A DNA stretch of 33,618 nt from positions 1 through 33,618 of the forward strand of contig NZ_FOVH01000035.1 in the NCBI RefSeq assembly GCF_900115095.1, given 5' to 3'. Positions 15,494-22,794 of this stretch are shown one piece after another (within the stretch, counting starts at the first letter, position 1; each line of letters begins with the position of its first letter). The notes under the pieces are model-generated. The model had not been told where the DNA came from and ran no database searches. It worked only from the letters and a program-made list of their open reading frames with translations. Both the position numbers and the translations under genes were made by a program. Source of the DNA: Actinomadura madurae. GTDB lineage: Bacteria > Actinomycetota > Actinomycetes > Streptosporangiales > Streptosporangiaceae.

Positions 15494-16690
15494 TCAGAGC
15501 GTGCGCTGCTGCCCGTCGCGGAACCGGTCGAGCTCGGGCAGGTAACCGACCGATCCCTCTTCCAAGGTCGTGCCGAAATTGCGTGCGACGCAGGACTGGA
15601 GGACGTAGAGCCCGTAAACGAGGATGAGATCGGTGACGCCTTCGGGACCGAACTGGTCGAACTGCTTCCAGTTCTCGTCCGATATGCGGTTCCGGTGGTA
15701 CATGTCGTCGACGGTGCTGACGACCACGCGGTCGAAACTCTCCAGCCGTGAACTCTCGGGGCCTTCGGCGACGCCGAGAAGGTCCTCGTCCGTGACGCCG
15801 AGTTTCAGGCTCGCCTTGCGGTGCTGCGACCACAGGTATTCGCTGTCGCACAGCCAGACCGTGCGCATGCAGGCGAGCTGCCACACGCGCGGCGGGAGGC
15901 AGGTGTCGTCGATGGCGCGCTTGCCGAAGGGGGAGATCGCCTGGAGGAACTCCGGGTAGTTGATCATCGCCTTCTGCAGCTTCGACGTGCTCGGTTTGCC
16001 GCGGCGGCCCATGCGGTTCGCCTGCTCGATCTGCCGCGGGCTCAGGTTCGCGTAGTCGGCCTCGAAGACGCGTTTGGGCAGGCTGCGCGGGGCCTTGAGG
16101 TTCCGGTCGCCTTCGTGGTCCGCCACGTCACGCACCGCGCCCCAACCGGTGAGGCCGTCCTCCAACGGCACGCCCATGCTGTTGACGGCGGCCGCGAGCG
16201 AGACGAAGAAGCCGTAGGTCGTCATGATGTCCATGAGCGCGTTCGGCCCGAGCCGGCCGATCCGATACCACTTCTCGTCATTCAGGTAATGCGTCCGGTG
16301 CAATTCGTCGATCGCCTCGACGATGTGCCTGTCCATGCCGCTCAGCCCGCCACCCGAGACGCCGGCGGCCACCTCGGCTAGTTCGTCCTCGTTGAGGCCG
16401 ATCTCCAGGCATCGCTCGCGAATGTGCGACCACAGGTATTCGCTGTCGCACAGCCAGGCCGTGCGCAGGGAGGCGAGTCCGGCGAGGCGCGGCGGCAGGT
16501 CGCCGGTCAGGGTGACGCGCGTGCCGATCCGTCCGATGGAACGGGCGAACTCGGGATAGTTGAGGAAGGTCTTCATCATGGTGGAGGTGCCGCTCTCCCC
16601 GTACGGCCCCATCTTGATGCGCACGGCCTCCTGACGGCCGGAAAGGCCGTCCAGGTCGACTGGCGAAACGCGGGTCGGATATTGCGTCAT
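15494..16690 (-). CDS. Tandem carboxymuconolactone-decarboxylase-like protein, 398 aa
   Basis: The protein consists of two AhpD/CMD-like domains in tandem (about 30-190 and 225-395). Each repeats the same plan: 'NYPEFARSIGRIGTR' versus 'NYPEFLQAISPFGKR', 'PPRLAGLASLRTAWLCDSEY' versus 'PPRVWQLACMRTVWLCDSEY', then 'LGPNALMDIMTTYGFFVSL' versus 'FGPEGVTDLILVYGLYVLQ'. The usual CxxC thiol pair of AhpD is absent; both copies have WLCDSEYLW with a single cysteine. The catalysed reaction is unknown. The ATG at 16690 with GGGAG 6-7 bases upstream is preferred to the TTG at 16702. It sits within the long catabolic operon. Confidence 0.82.
   Translation of the reverse strand: MTQYPTRVSPVDLDGLSGRQEAVRIKMGPYGESGTSTMMKTFLNYPEFARSIGRIGTRVTLTGDLPPRLAGLASLRTAWLCDSEYLWSHIRERCLEIGLNEDELAEVAAGVSGGGLSGMDRHIVEAIDELHRTHYLNDEKWYRIGRLGPNALMDIMTTYGFFVSLAAAVNSMGVPLEDGLTGWGAVRDVADHEGDRNLKAPRSLPKRVFEADYANLSPRQIEQANRMGRRGKPSTSKLQKAMINYPEFLQAISPFGKRAIDDTCLPPRVWQLACMRTVWLCDSEYLWSQHRKASLKLGVTDEDLLGVAEGPESSRLESFDRVVVSTVDDMYHRNRISDENWKQFDQFGPEGVTDLILVYGLYVLQSCVARNFGTTLEEGSVGYLPELDRFRDGQQRTL
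15825..15857. repeat. Direct repeat copy 1 inside the tandem-CMD gene
   Basis: These 33 bases are identical to 16425-16457, exactly 600 bases (200 codons) apart, and encode the same 'WLCDSEYLW' core in each domain. After one mismatch the next nine bases also match. Surrounding sequence has diverged, so this is a strongly conserved island of the internal duplication. Confidence 0.9.
16425..16457. repeat. Direct repeat copy 2 inside the tandem-CMD gene
   Basis: This is identical over 33 bases to 15825-15857 and lies in the first of the two CMD-like domains (minus-strand gene). See the partner entry for how the similarity falls off beyond it. Confidence 0.9.
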
Positions 16691-16715
16691 CGGTTCTCCC
16701 AAAAAGAGGGCGTTA

Positions 16716-17283
16716 TCAGGGCAGGTGGATCGGGGTGACCGGTCCGCCGCCGGTCAGGACGGAGACGACGTTCTCCACCGCGACCTCGGCCATCCGGGTC
16801 CGGGTCTCGGTGGTGGCGGAGCCGAGGTGGGGTGCGAGCACGACGTTGTCGAGCCCGAGCAGACCGGGGTGCACGCGCGGCCACCGCCCGGCCGATGGCG
16901 CCCATCCCCACGATGCCGAGCCGCCGTCCCTGCGGCCCCGTGCCGAGCATGAACCCGATGTCCCACGACCACGGCGAGCCGGACCGGATCAGCCGGTCGC
17001 CCTCGCCCACCCGCCGGGTCACGTCAGGCAGCAGCGCCATCGTCAGGTCGGCGGTCGCGTCGACCAGCACGCCCGGGGTGTTCGTGGCGACCGCGCCGCG
17101 CGCGGTGATCGCGGCGACGTCGAGGTTGTCGTGGCCGGTGGCCGTGTCCGCCACCACGCGCAGCCGCGGCCCGGCCGCGTCGAGGACGGCCGGTCCGATC
17201 CGGTCGTTGAGCGTCGTGATCACCGCGTCGGCGCCGGCCACCGCGGCGCGCGGCTCGGCCGGCGTCAGCGGCCGGTCGTGGGG
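16716..17283 (-). pseudogene. Remnant of a D-2-hydroxyacid dehydrogenase, fused to the RraA gene and internally deleted
   Basis: In frame with the upstream RraA domain, 'HDRPLTPAEPRAAVAGADAV' begins without the first ~30 residues of the family. The catalytic-domain/NAD-fold part follows: 'DTATGHDNLDVAAITARGAV', 'NTPGVLVDATADLTMALLP' and the NAD loop 'GRRLGIVGMGAIGRAVA'. At about 16875 the sequence jumps to the family's C-terminus, 'VHPGLLGLDNVVLAPHLG' then 'SATTETRTRMAEVAVENVV', but in a different frame that ends at 16716. About 100 central residues, including the catalytic arginine and glutamate region, are missing. The observed frame continues as arginine-rich nonsense to 16687. The dehydrogenase cannot be active as read. 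Confidence 0.8.
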
Positions 17284-17835
17284 GGCGACGGCGCGGGGGA
17301 CGCGCAGGACGCCGTGCTGGTCGCCGTGCAGGAGGTCGCCGGGTTCCACGTCGAGGCCGCCGACCCGCACCGGTACCCCGATCGCGGTGAGCCGCATGTG
17401 GGCGCGGGCGACGCACAGACCGGCCGCGTGCACGGCGAAACCCATCGCGCGCAGGTCCGGCTCGTCCCGCACCCGCCCGTTGGTCACGAACCCGGAGATC
17501 GCCGGCGCGGCCAGCAGCGTCCCGTTGACCTCGCCGAGGGACGCCCCGGCGCCGGGCACCTCGTCGAGGTCCTGGACCACGACGACGACCGGTCCCTCGG
17601 CGGCGAGCACGGCCCGGTGCAGCTCGGCGACGGGTACCGCGTCGTCGCCCGGTTCGCTCGCCCGCATCGTGGCGGTGACGGCGGTGCCCAGGAAACGTCC
17701 CCCGGCGATCCGGCGGAGCGAGCCGTCGGTGTACGCCTGCCCGTCGGCGCCGGCCTCGGTGCGGCGCAGGGCGTTGCTGAGCGCGGGGGTGTCCCGGCCG
17801 GCGAGTTGCTCGCAGATGTGGACATGTTCGGACAT
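17284..17835 (-). CDS. RraA-family aldolase domain (C-terminal end replaced by the dehydrogenase remnant)
   Basis: Residues 1-184 of the 382-aa frame form an RraA/HMG-aldolase-like domain. This family includes 4-hydroxy-4-methyl-2-oxoglutarate and 4-carboxy-4-hydroxy-2-oxoadipate aldolases, which release pyruvate. Landmarks are 'GEVNGTLLAAPAISGFVTNG', the substrate/metal motif 'RVRDEPDL' (R123, D124), 'PVRVGGLDVEPGDLL' and 'HGDQHGVLRVP' (D172). The family's last helices are missing, because at residue ~185 the frame passes into a dehydrogenase fragment. The translated product is a 382-aa chimera. A trimeric aldolase core might still fold. It lies 78 bases after the TPP enzyme gene. Confidence 0.75.
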
Positions 17836-17872
17836 GCTTGCTCCTCCGGTCGGGTGGGAGGTGGTGATCGCG

Positions 17873-17891
17873 CCCGGGCTCGTCGCCCGGG
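17873..17891 (-). other. Intercistronic hairpin between the TPP enzyme and RraA genes
   Basis: CCCGGGC and GCCCGGG form a 7-base perfect stem around TCGTC in the 78-base gap between two operon genes, the longest gap in this operon. It may stabilise or partly terminate the message. Confidence 0.4.
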
Positions 17892-17913
17892 GGACATCGG
17901 GTGGCCGGCGCCG

Positions 17914-19464
17914 TCAGAGCAGCGGCGGGACGATCGCATCGATCAGGTGCGGGCCGGGCTCGGCCAGCGCCCGCCGGAACTGCTCGGCCAGCTCCTCCGC
18001 GGTCGTCGCCCGCGTCGCGGGAACGCCCATGCCTTCGGCGATCCCGACGAAGTCGATCTCCGGCCGGGACAGGTCGAGCAGCTCGGCCGCCTTGGGGCCG
18101 CCGTCCGCCCCGACCCGCTGCAGCTCCAGCCGCAGGATGGCGTAGGCGCCGTTGTTCAGCAGGACCGTGGTGACGTCGAGGTCCTCCCGCGCCTGCGTCC
18201 ACAGCGCCGAGATCGTGTACATCGCGCTGCCGTCGGACTGCAGGTCGATCACCGGCCGGTCCGGCGCGGCGACGGCCGCGCCGGTCGCGACGGGCATGCC
18301 GAAGCCGATCGCGCCCCCGGTCAGGGTCAGCACGTCGTGCCGCGGCGCGCCCGCGGTCGCGGCGGGCAGCGCCAGCCCGGAGGTGTTCGCCTCGTCCGCG
18401 ATGATCGCGCGCTCGGGGAGCAGCGCGCCGATCACCTCGGCCCAGTTCTGCAGGGTCAGCGGCCCGGACGGCAGCGCGGGACGGGAGGGCTCCTGAAGCA
18501 CCGGCTCGGTTCCGGCGGCGACCAGGTCGGCGAGGTCGGCCAACGCGCGCGGGACGTCCTGCCCGGGTTCCGCCAGTACGTGAACCCGCGCGCCCTCGGG
18601 CACCAGGTCGCTCGGCCTGCCCGGGTAGGCGAAGAACGAGGCGGGCGCCTTCGCCCCGGCGACGACCACGTGCGCGACCCCGTCGAGCTGCTGCGCGACC
18701 TGCTCGCCGAGGTAGCCGAGCCGCTCGATCGCCGGCAGGCCCGCGCCGCGTTCGAGCCGCGCAGGGAACGTCTCGGCGAACGCCCGCGCGCCGGTCGCGG
18801 CGGCGATCCGGCCGGTCGCGCGCAGCCCGGCCTCGCGGCAGGCGTCGCCGCCGGTGATCAGTGCCACCGGCTCGCCGCCGGTCAGCACCCCGGCGACGTC
18901 CCGCACGGTGGTCGCGTCGACGGCCCGGGGGCCGCGCGGCGGGACGGGAGCGGCGGTCTCGCCGCCCTCGCCCCAGGACGCGTCGGCCGGGAGGAGCAGC
19001 GTCGCGATGCGCCCGGGCGCGTCCTGGGCGGCCGCGACCGCCGCGGCGGCGTCGGCGCCGACGTCCTTCGCGTGCTCGGACCGGCGGACCCAGCCTTCGA
19101 GCGAGCCGGCCACGGCCTCGATGTCGGAGTCGAGCGGCGCGTCGTAGCGCCGGTGGTAGGTCGCGTGGTCGCCGACCACGTTGACGATCGGGGTGCGCGC
19201 GCGGCGCGCGTTGTGCAGGTTCGCCAGCCCGTTGCCGAGACCCGGGCCGAGGTGCAGCAGCGTCGCGGCCGGCTTCCCGGCGATCCGCGCGTAGCCGTCC
19301 GCGGCGCCGGTGACGACCCCCTCGAACAGGCCGAGCACGCCCCGCATCCCGGGGACGGAGTCGAGCGCGGCGACGAAGTGCATCTCCGAGGTGCCGGGAT
19401 TGGCGAAGCACACCTCCACGCCTGCGTCCGCGAGCGTGCGGATCAGTGACTGCGCGCCGTTCAC
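17914..19464 (-). CDS. Thiamine-diphosphate-dependent enzyme of the acetolactate synthase/benzoylformate decarboxylase type, 516 aa
   Basis: This is a three-domain TPP enzyme. The N-terminal domain has 'CFANPGTSEMHFVAAL' and the cofactor-activating glutamate E48 in 'FEGVVTGAADGYAR'. The middle domain follows at about 185-325, and the C-terminal domain holds the TPP/Mg motif from 'QSDGSAMYT' (D411) to 'LLNN' (N437-N438). The first residue of the usual GDGS motif is Ser here. At 516 aa it is nearer to benzoylformate decarboxylase size than to biosynthetic acetolactate synthase, and no small subunit gene is nearby, so a catabolic 2-oxo-acid decarboxylase or lyase is likely. The GTG start overlaps the preceding stop (GTGA), which implies translational coupling to the FAD enzyme. 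Confidence 0.88.
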   Translation of the reverse strand: MNGAQSLIRTLADAGVEVCFANPGTSEMHFVAALDSVPGMRGVLGLFEGVVTGAADGYARIAGKPAATLLHLGPGLGNGLANLHNARRARTPIVNVVGDHATYHRRYDAPLDSDIEAVAGSLEGWVRRSEHAKDVGADAAAAVAAAQDAPGRIATLLLPADASWGEGGETAAPVPPRGPRAVDATTVRDVAGVLTGGEPVALITGGDACREAGLRATGRIAAATGARAFAETFPARLERGAGLPAIERLGYLGEQVAQQLDGVAHVVVAGAKAPASFFAYPGRPSDLVPEGARVHVLAEPGQDVPRALADLADLVAAGTEPVLQEPSRPALPSGPLTLQNWAEVIGALLPERAIIADEANTSGLALPAATAGAPRHDVLTLTGGAIGFGMPVATGAAVAAPDRPVIDLQSDGSAMYTISALWTQAREDLDVTTVLLNNGAYAILRLELQRVGADGGPKAAELLDLSRPEIDFVGIAEGMGVPATRATTAEELAEQFRRALAEPGPHLIDAIVPPLL

Positions 19465-20849
19465 CTGGCGGCCTCCTCGTCGGAAAGCAGACCCGGGTTG
19501 AGGATCCCGGCCGGGTCGAAGGTCGCCTTGATGCGCCGCATCAGCGCGATCTTCGCCGGGTCCTCCAGTTCCAGGAAGTACCCGGACTTCGTCCGGCCGA
19601 GACCATGCTCGCCGGAGATCGCGCCGCCCAGTTCCATGCCCAGCGCGAAGACGCCGGTCAGCAGCTTCCTCCGCTCGTCCGGGTCCTCGCAGAAGACGGC
19701 GAGGTGGACGTTGCCGTCGCCGGCGTGCCCGCACCCGGCCACGCTCGCCCCGTACGGCTCCGCGAGCCGCTTGGTCCGGCGCAGGAACTCCGGCATCGCG
19801 GCCCGCGGGACCACCACGTCGATGACGTCGTCGGCGCCGAACGCCTTGGCCGTCCAGAACGACTTCTCGCGCGCCTCGATGAGCCTGCGGGCCGAGCCGC
19901 CTTCGAGGACGTAGACGTCCAGCGCGCCGAGGGCGTCGAGCAGGCCGCCGAGCTCGCCGATGTCGTCCTGCAGCCGGTCGCCGTCGCGGTCCTCCAGCGC
20001 CACCACCAGGTACGCCTCCGCGGAGTCGCGGACGTCCGCGGGCATTCCGAGGTTGAGCCGCACGTGGTCGCTGATCGCGGTGAGCGTCAGGGTGTCGAGG
20101 TATTCGAGGATGTGCGGTTCGAGCCCGCTGGAGACGATCTTCGGGACGGCGGTCAGCACCTCGTCGAAGGTCGCGAACGGGGCGAGCACCGTCGCGCCGT
20201 GCGGCAGGCGCGGGTGGAGCCGCACGATGATCTCGGTCGCGATCGCGAGCGTGCCCTCGGAGCCGATGATCAGCTGGGTCAGGTCGTAGCCGGTCGAGAC
20301 CTTCGAGATCTTGCCGCCGGTCCGGATGATCTCTCCGGTCGGCAGCACCGCCTCCAGCCCGACGACGTGGTGCCGCGTGACGCCGTACTTGACCGCGCGC
20401 ATCCCGCCGGCGTTCGTCCCGACGTTGCCGCCGACGCTCGCGCTCAGCTCGCCGGGGTGGACGGTGTACCCGAGCCCGGCCTCGGCCGTCCGCGCGTCCA
20501 GGTCGGACAGCGTGACGCCCGGCTGGACCACGGCGACGTGGTTGGCGGTGTCGACCTCCAGCACGGCGTTCATCCGCTCGAACGAGATCACCAGGCCGTT
20601 CTCCCGCGGCCGCGCGGCCCCCGAGAGCCCGGTGCCCGAGCCCCGCGCGGTGACCGGCACGCCGTGCTCGCCCGCGGCCCTGAGCAGCCCCGCGACCTCC
20701 TCGGCGCTTCCCGGCTTCGCCAGGTAGGCGGGACGCCGAGGGGCGACCCGCAGGGCCTCGTCGTGCGCGTAGTCCTCGGGGATCGCCGCGCCTGTCAGCA
20801 GATTCGCGTCCCCGACGATATTCGCGAATTGCGCCGCAACACCGCTCAT
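19461..20849 (-). CDS. FAD-binding D-2-hydroxyacid dehydrogenase (GlcD/D-lactate dehydrogenase family), 462 aa
   Basis: This flavoprotein oxidises D-2-hydroxy acids such as D-lactate, glycolate or D-2-hydroxyglutarate to 2-oxo acids. The FAD_binding_4 domain (about 40-215) shows 'VTARGSGTGLSGAARP', 'GYTVHPGELSASVGGNVGTN' and 'IGSEGTLAIATEIIVRL'. The FAD-oxidase C domain shows the metal-site 'GCGHAGDGNVHLAVF' and 'GAISGEHGLGRTKSGYF', ending in 'FDPAGILNPG'. Two ATGs lie 6 bases apart. The one at 20849 has GAGGAGG 7 bases upstream and is preferred to 20855. It heads the eight-gene minus-strand operon and is preceded by module B. Its last base pairs overlap the TPP gene start. Confidence 0.9.
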   Translation of the reverse strand: MSGVAAQFANIVGDANLLTGAAIPEDYAHDEALRVAPRRPAYLAKPGSAEEVAGLLRAAGEHGVPVTARGSGTGLSGAARPRENGLVISFERMNAVLEVDTANHVAVVQPGVTLSDLDARTAEAGLGYTVHPGELSASVGGNVGTNAGGMRAVKYGVTRHHVVGLEAVLPTGEIIRTGGKISKVSTGYDLTQLIIGSEGTLAIATEIIVRLHPRLPHGATVLAPFATFDEVLTAVPKIVSSGLEPHILEYLDTLTLTAISDHVRLNLGMPADVRDSAEAYLVVALEDRDGDRLQDDIGELGGLLDALGALDVYVLEGGSARRLIEAREKSFWTAKAFGADDVIDVVVPRAAMPEFLRRTKRLAEPYGASVAGCGHAGDGNVHLAVFCEDPDERRKLLTGVFALGMELGGAISGEHGLGRTKSGYFLELEDPAKIALMRRIKATFDPAGILNPGLLSDEEAAR

Positions 20850-20872
20850 CGCCATTCCTCCTCGGCCATTGG

Positions 20873-20944
20873 ACCGAGATTAGGAAGCGGTGTCGCGGCG
20901 GATCGTCCCCCCGCCCGGGGACACCTCTCCCCCAAGCGGGGGAC
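20873..20944. promoter_or_regulatory. Promoter/operator module B at the head of the long operon
   Basis: This is the counterpart of module A (8778-8848). The 41-base core 20904-20944 aligns without gaps, sharing CGTC, CCGGGGA, TCCCC and CGGGGGAC at the same spacing. On the operon side, GTCGCGGCGG and CCGAG-N2-TAGGA are also shared. The last block holds a minus-strand -10-like TAATCT (20882 to 20877), placing initiation about 20 bases before the start codon at 20849. No matching -35 is seen. On the other side it ends 23 bases before the MerR start, so both genes may be affected. Confidence 0.6.
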
Positions 20945-20967
20945 CCGCCGGCCTGGGGAGTGTGGAC

Positions 20968-21387
20968 ATGGTTGGCGATGTGCGACTTAATGCCGACATG
21001 AAGTCAATCGGCGAGGTGGCGGCCCGGTTCGGGCTTCCGGCGCACGTGCTGCGCTACTGGGAGGCGGAAGGGCTGCTGGCACCGGCCCGCGCGGGCGACC
21101 GCCGCCGCTACACCGACGCGGACCTGCGCCGGGTGGCGGCGATCCTGATCGCGAAGGAGGCGGGCTTCGAGCTCGCGGACATCCGGACGATGCTGGCCGC
21201 CCGGTCCGCACCGGCCCGCCGCGAGGTGGTGGCCCGGCACCGCGAGCGGCTGCTGACACGGATCGCGCGGGCGCAGGCCGCACTCCACATGATCGAGGGC
21301 GACTGCCCGCACGACGACATCATGACGTGCCCGCATTTCCAGAGCCTTCTGACCGATCGCCTGGAGCAGGCCGGCGGGAGAGGCTGA
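20968..21387 (+). CDS. MerR-family transcriptional regulator, 139 aa
   Basis: The N-terminal winged helix is clear: 'SIGEVAARFGLPAHVLRYWE', 'AEGLLAPARAGDRRRYTDAD', 'LRRVAAILIAKEAGFELADI'. A coiled-coil dimerisation helix follows, and a short tail 'DCPHDDIMTCPHF' has two Cys-His pairs, common in actinobacterial members of unknown ligand. The ATG at 20968 has GGGAG 7 bases upstream. The family domain begins at the ATG at 20998, which has no ribosome-binding site but a nearby CTTAAT that could give a leaderless start. It is divergent from the long catabolic operon across module B, so local control of that operon or autoregulation is plausible. Confidence 0.85.
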   Translation: MVGDVRLNADMKSIGEVAARFGLPAHVLRYWEAEGLLAPARAGDRRRYTDADLRRVAAILIAKEAGFELADIRTMLAARSAPARREVVARHRERLLTRIARAQAALHMIEGDCPHDDIMTCPHFQSLLTDRLEQAGGRG

Positions 21388-21506
21388 AGCGGGCGGGCGG
21401 CGGTGGCCACCTTTTTGTGGGTACTTGCAGGTCGGACGCGGTGGCGTGAGGCTGGGTCATGGGCGGTCGGACGGCCCCCGGACACGGACGGAGGCGTGGC
21501 GGTGCA

Positions 21507-21857
21507 TCAGGAGGCCGGCTCGGAAGCGGCCAGTCTCTCCAGGCGGCGGTGGCCCCATTCGGAGAGCGGCTCCAGCGCTTCGGAGAGGTCGCGGCCGAAC
21601 GGAGTCAACGAGTACACGGTCTTCAGCGGGCGCTCGTCGTGCACCTCGCGATGGACCAGCCCGTCGCTCTCCATCTCCCGGAGCGCCTGAGTCAGCACCT
21701 TCTCGGTGAGACCGGGCAACCGCCGGCGCAGCTCGCCGGGACGGTGCGGGCGCGATTCCAGGAGCCAGAGCAGAAGCGTCTTCCATTTGCCATCGATCAC
21801 GGCGATGGCGGCGGTCACTCCGCAGACATTCGGATCCTGAGCGCGGCTGCGCGTCAT
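21507..21857 (-). CDS. HxlR-family transcriptional regulator, 116 aa
   Basis: This is a winged-helix regulator with the signature start 'NVCGVTAAIAVIDGKWKTLL' (conserved cysteine C12, usually redox- or electrophile-responsive), then 'ELRRRLPGLTEKVLTQALRE' and 'MESDGLVHREVHDERPLKTV', closing with 'YSLTPFGRDL'. The length is normal for the family. It is divergent from the imine-reductase-like gene with only 37 bases between the starts, so both promoters must overlap and the regulator probably controls the pair. The 119 bases between it and the MerR stop contain GGTGGCCACC followed by five T, which may end MerR transcription. Confidence 0.9.
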   Translation of the reverse strand: MTRSRAQDPNVCGVTAAIAVIDGKWKTLLLWLLESRPHRPGELRRRLPGLTEKVLTQALREMESDGLVHREVHDERPLKTVYSLTPFGRDLSEALEPLSEWGHRRLERLAASEPAS

Positions 21858-21894
21858 CGTCCATCCCCATTCGCACTAACGCAGGAGTTGAGCC

Positions 21895-22785
21895 ATGCCC
21901 TCGTACAACGAACAGTCTGCCGTCACGGTGCTCGGTCTCGGGCCGATGGGCCGGGCCCTGGCCGGCGCCTTCCTGGACGCCGGCGTGCCGACCACCGTCT
22001 GGAACCGGACGCCGGGCAAGGACCGGGACCTGGTCGAGCGGGGCGCGACCCGCGCGGAGTCGCCCGAAGCCGCGGTCGCCGCGAGCGGGGTGACCGTCGT
22101 CTGCGTGGTCAACGGCGATGCGGTGGACGCGATCGTGCGCCGCGCCGCGGTGACCACGGCCCTCAAAGGCCGCGCCCTGGTGAACCTGACCGCCGACACC
22201 CCGGACCGGGCCCGGAGCACCGCGGCCTGGGCCGCCGAGCACGGCATCGGGTACCTGGACGGGGCGATCATGACGCCGACCACGACCATCGGCACGCCCG
22301 ACGCGGTGTTCCTCCACAGCGGCCCGGACGAGCTGTACCGGGCGCATCGTCCCGTCCTGGACGCCCTGGGAGGCGGCCACACCCACCTGGGCGAGGACAT
22401 CGGGCGGGCGGCGGCCTACGACGTCGCGCTGCTCGACATCTTCTGGACGGCGATGGCCGGCTACGCCCACGCGCTGGCCCTGGCCGGTGCCGAGGGCATC
22501 GGCGCACGCGAGCTGGCGCCGTTCGCCAAGGGCATCGGCGCCATCCTGCCGCCGATCTTCGAGCAGACCGCGGAGGACGTGGCCGGCGGCGGGTTCTCCG
22601 GCGAGGGCAACCCGATCACGTCCGCGGCGTCGTCCATGGCCCACATCATCGAGACGTCCGAAGCCCACGGCATCGACGCGCGCATGATGCGCGCGGCGGA
22701 CGAGATGGCGCGCCGCGTCATCGAGCGCGGACACGGCACGTCCGGATTCATCCGCATCGTCGAGTCGATGGAAGCCCGCGGATAG
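21895..22785 (+). CDS. NAD(P)-dependent imine-reductase/beta-hydroxyacid-dehydrogenase-like enzyme, 296 aa
   Basis: The N-terminal Rossmann fold has 'VTVLGLGPMGRALAGAFLDA' and the NADPH-type 'VWNRTPGK' loop. The long interdomain helix and helical C-terminal domain contain 'YDVALLDIFWTAMAGYAHAL' and 'GGGFSGEGNPITSAASSM'. This arrangement and the 'NRTPGK' motif are typical of imine reductases and related reductive aminases rather than of 6-phosphogluconate dehydrogenase. The natural substrate is unknown. It is divergent from hxlR-type gene 21507-21857 and followed after 9 bases by the maleylpyruvate isomerase family gene, so the two are probably cotranscribed. Confidence 0.85.
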   Translation: MPSYNEQSAVTVLGLGPMGRALAGAFLDAGVPTTVWNRTPGKDRDLVERGATRAESPEAAVAASGVTVVCVVNGDAVDAIVRRAAVTTALKGRALVNLTADTPDRARSTAAWAAEHGIGYLDGAIMTPTTTIGTPDAVFLHSGPDELYRAHRPVLDALGGGHTHLGEDIGRAAAYDVALLDIFWTAMAGYAHALALAGAEGIGARELAPFAKGIGAILPPIFEQTAEDVAGGGFSGEGNPITSAASSMAHIIETSEAHGIDARMMRAADEMARRVIERGHGTSGFIRIVESMEARG

Positions 22786-22794
22786 GGTCGCCCC

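Noticed and set aside
16735..19449. A 904-residue plus-strand open frame opposite the TPP and RraA genes
   Set aside because: It is a high-GC antisense shadow rich in Arg, Gly, Asp and Val with no family motif. The minus strand carries complete, motif-verified genes.
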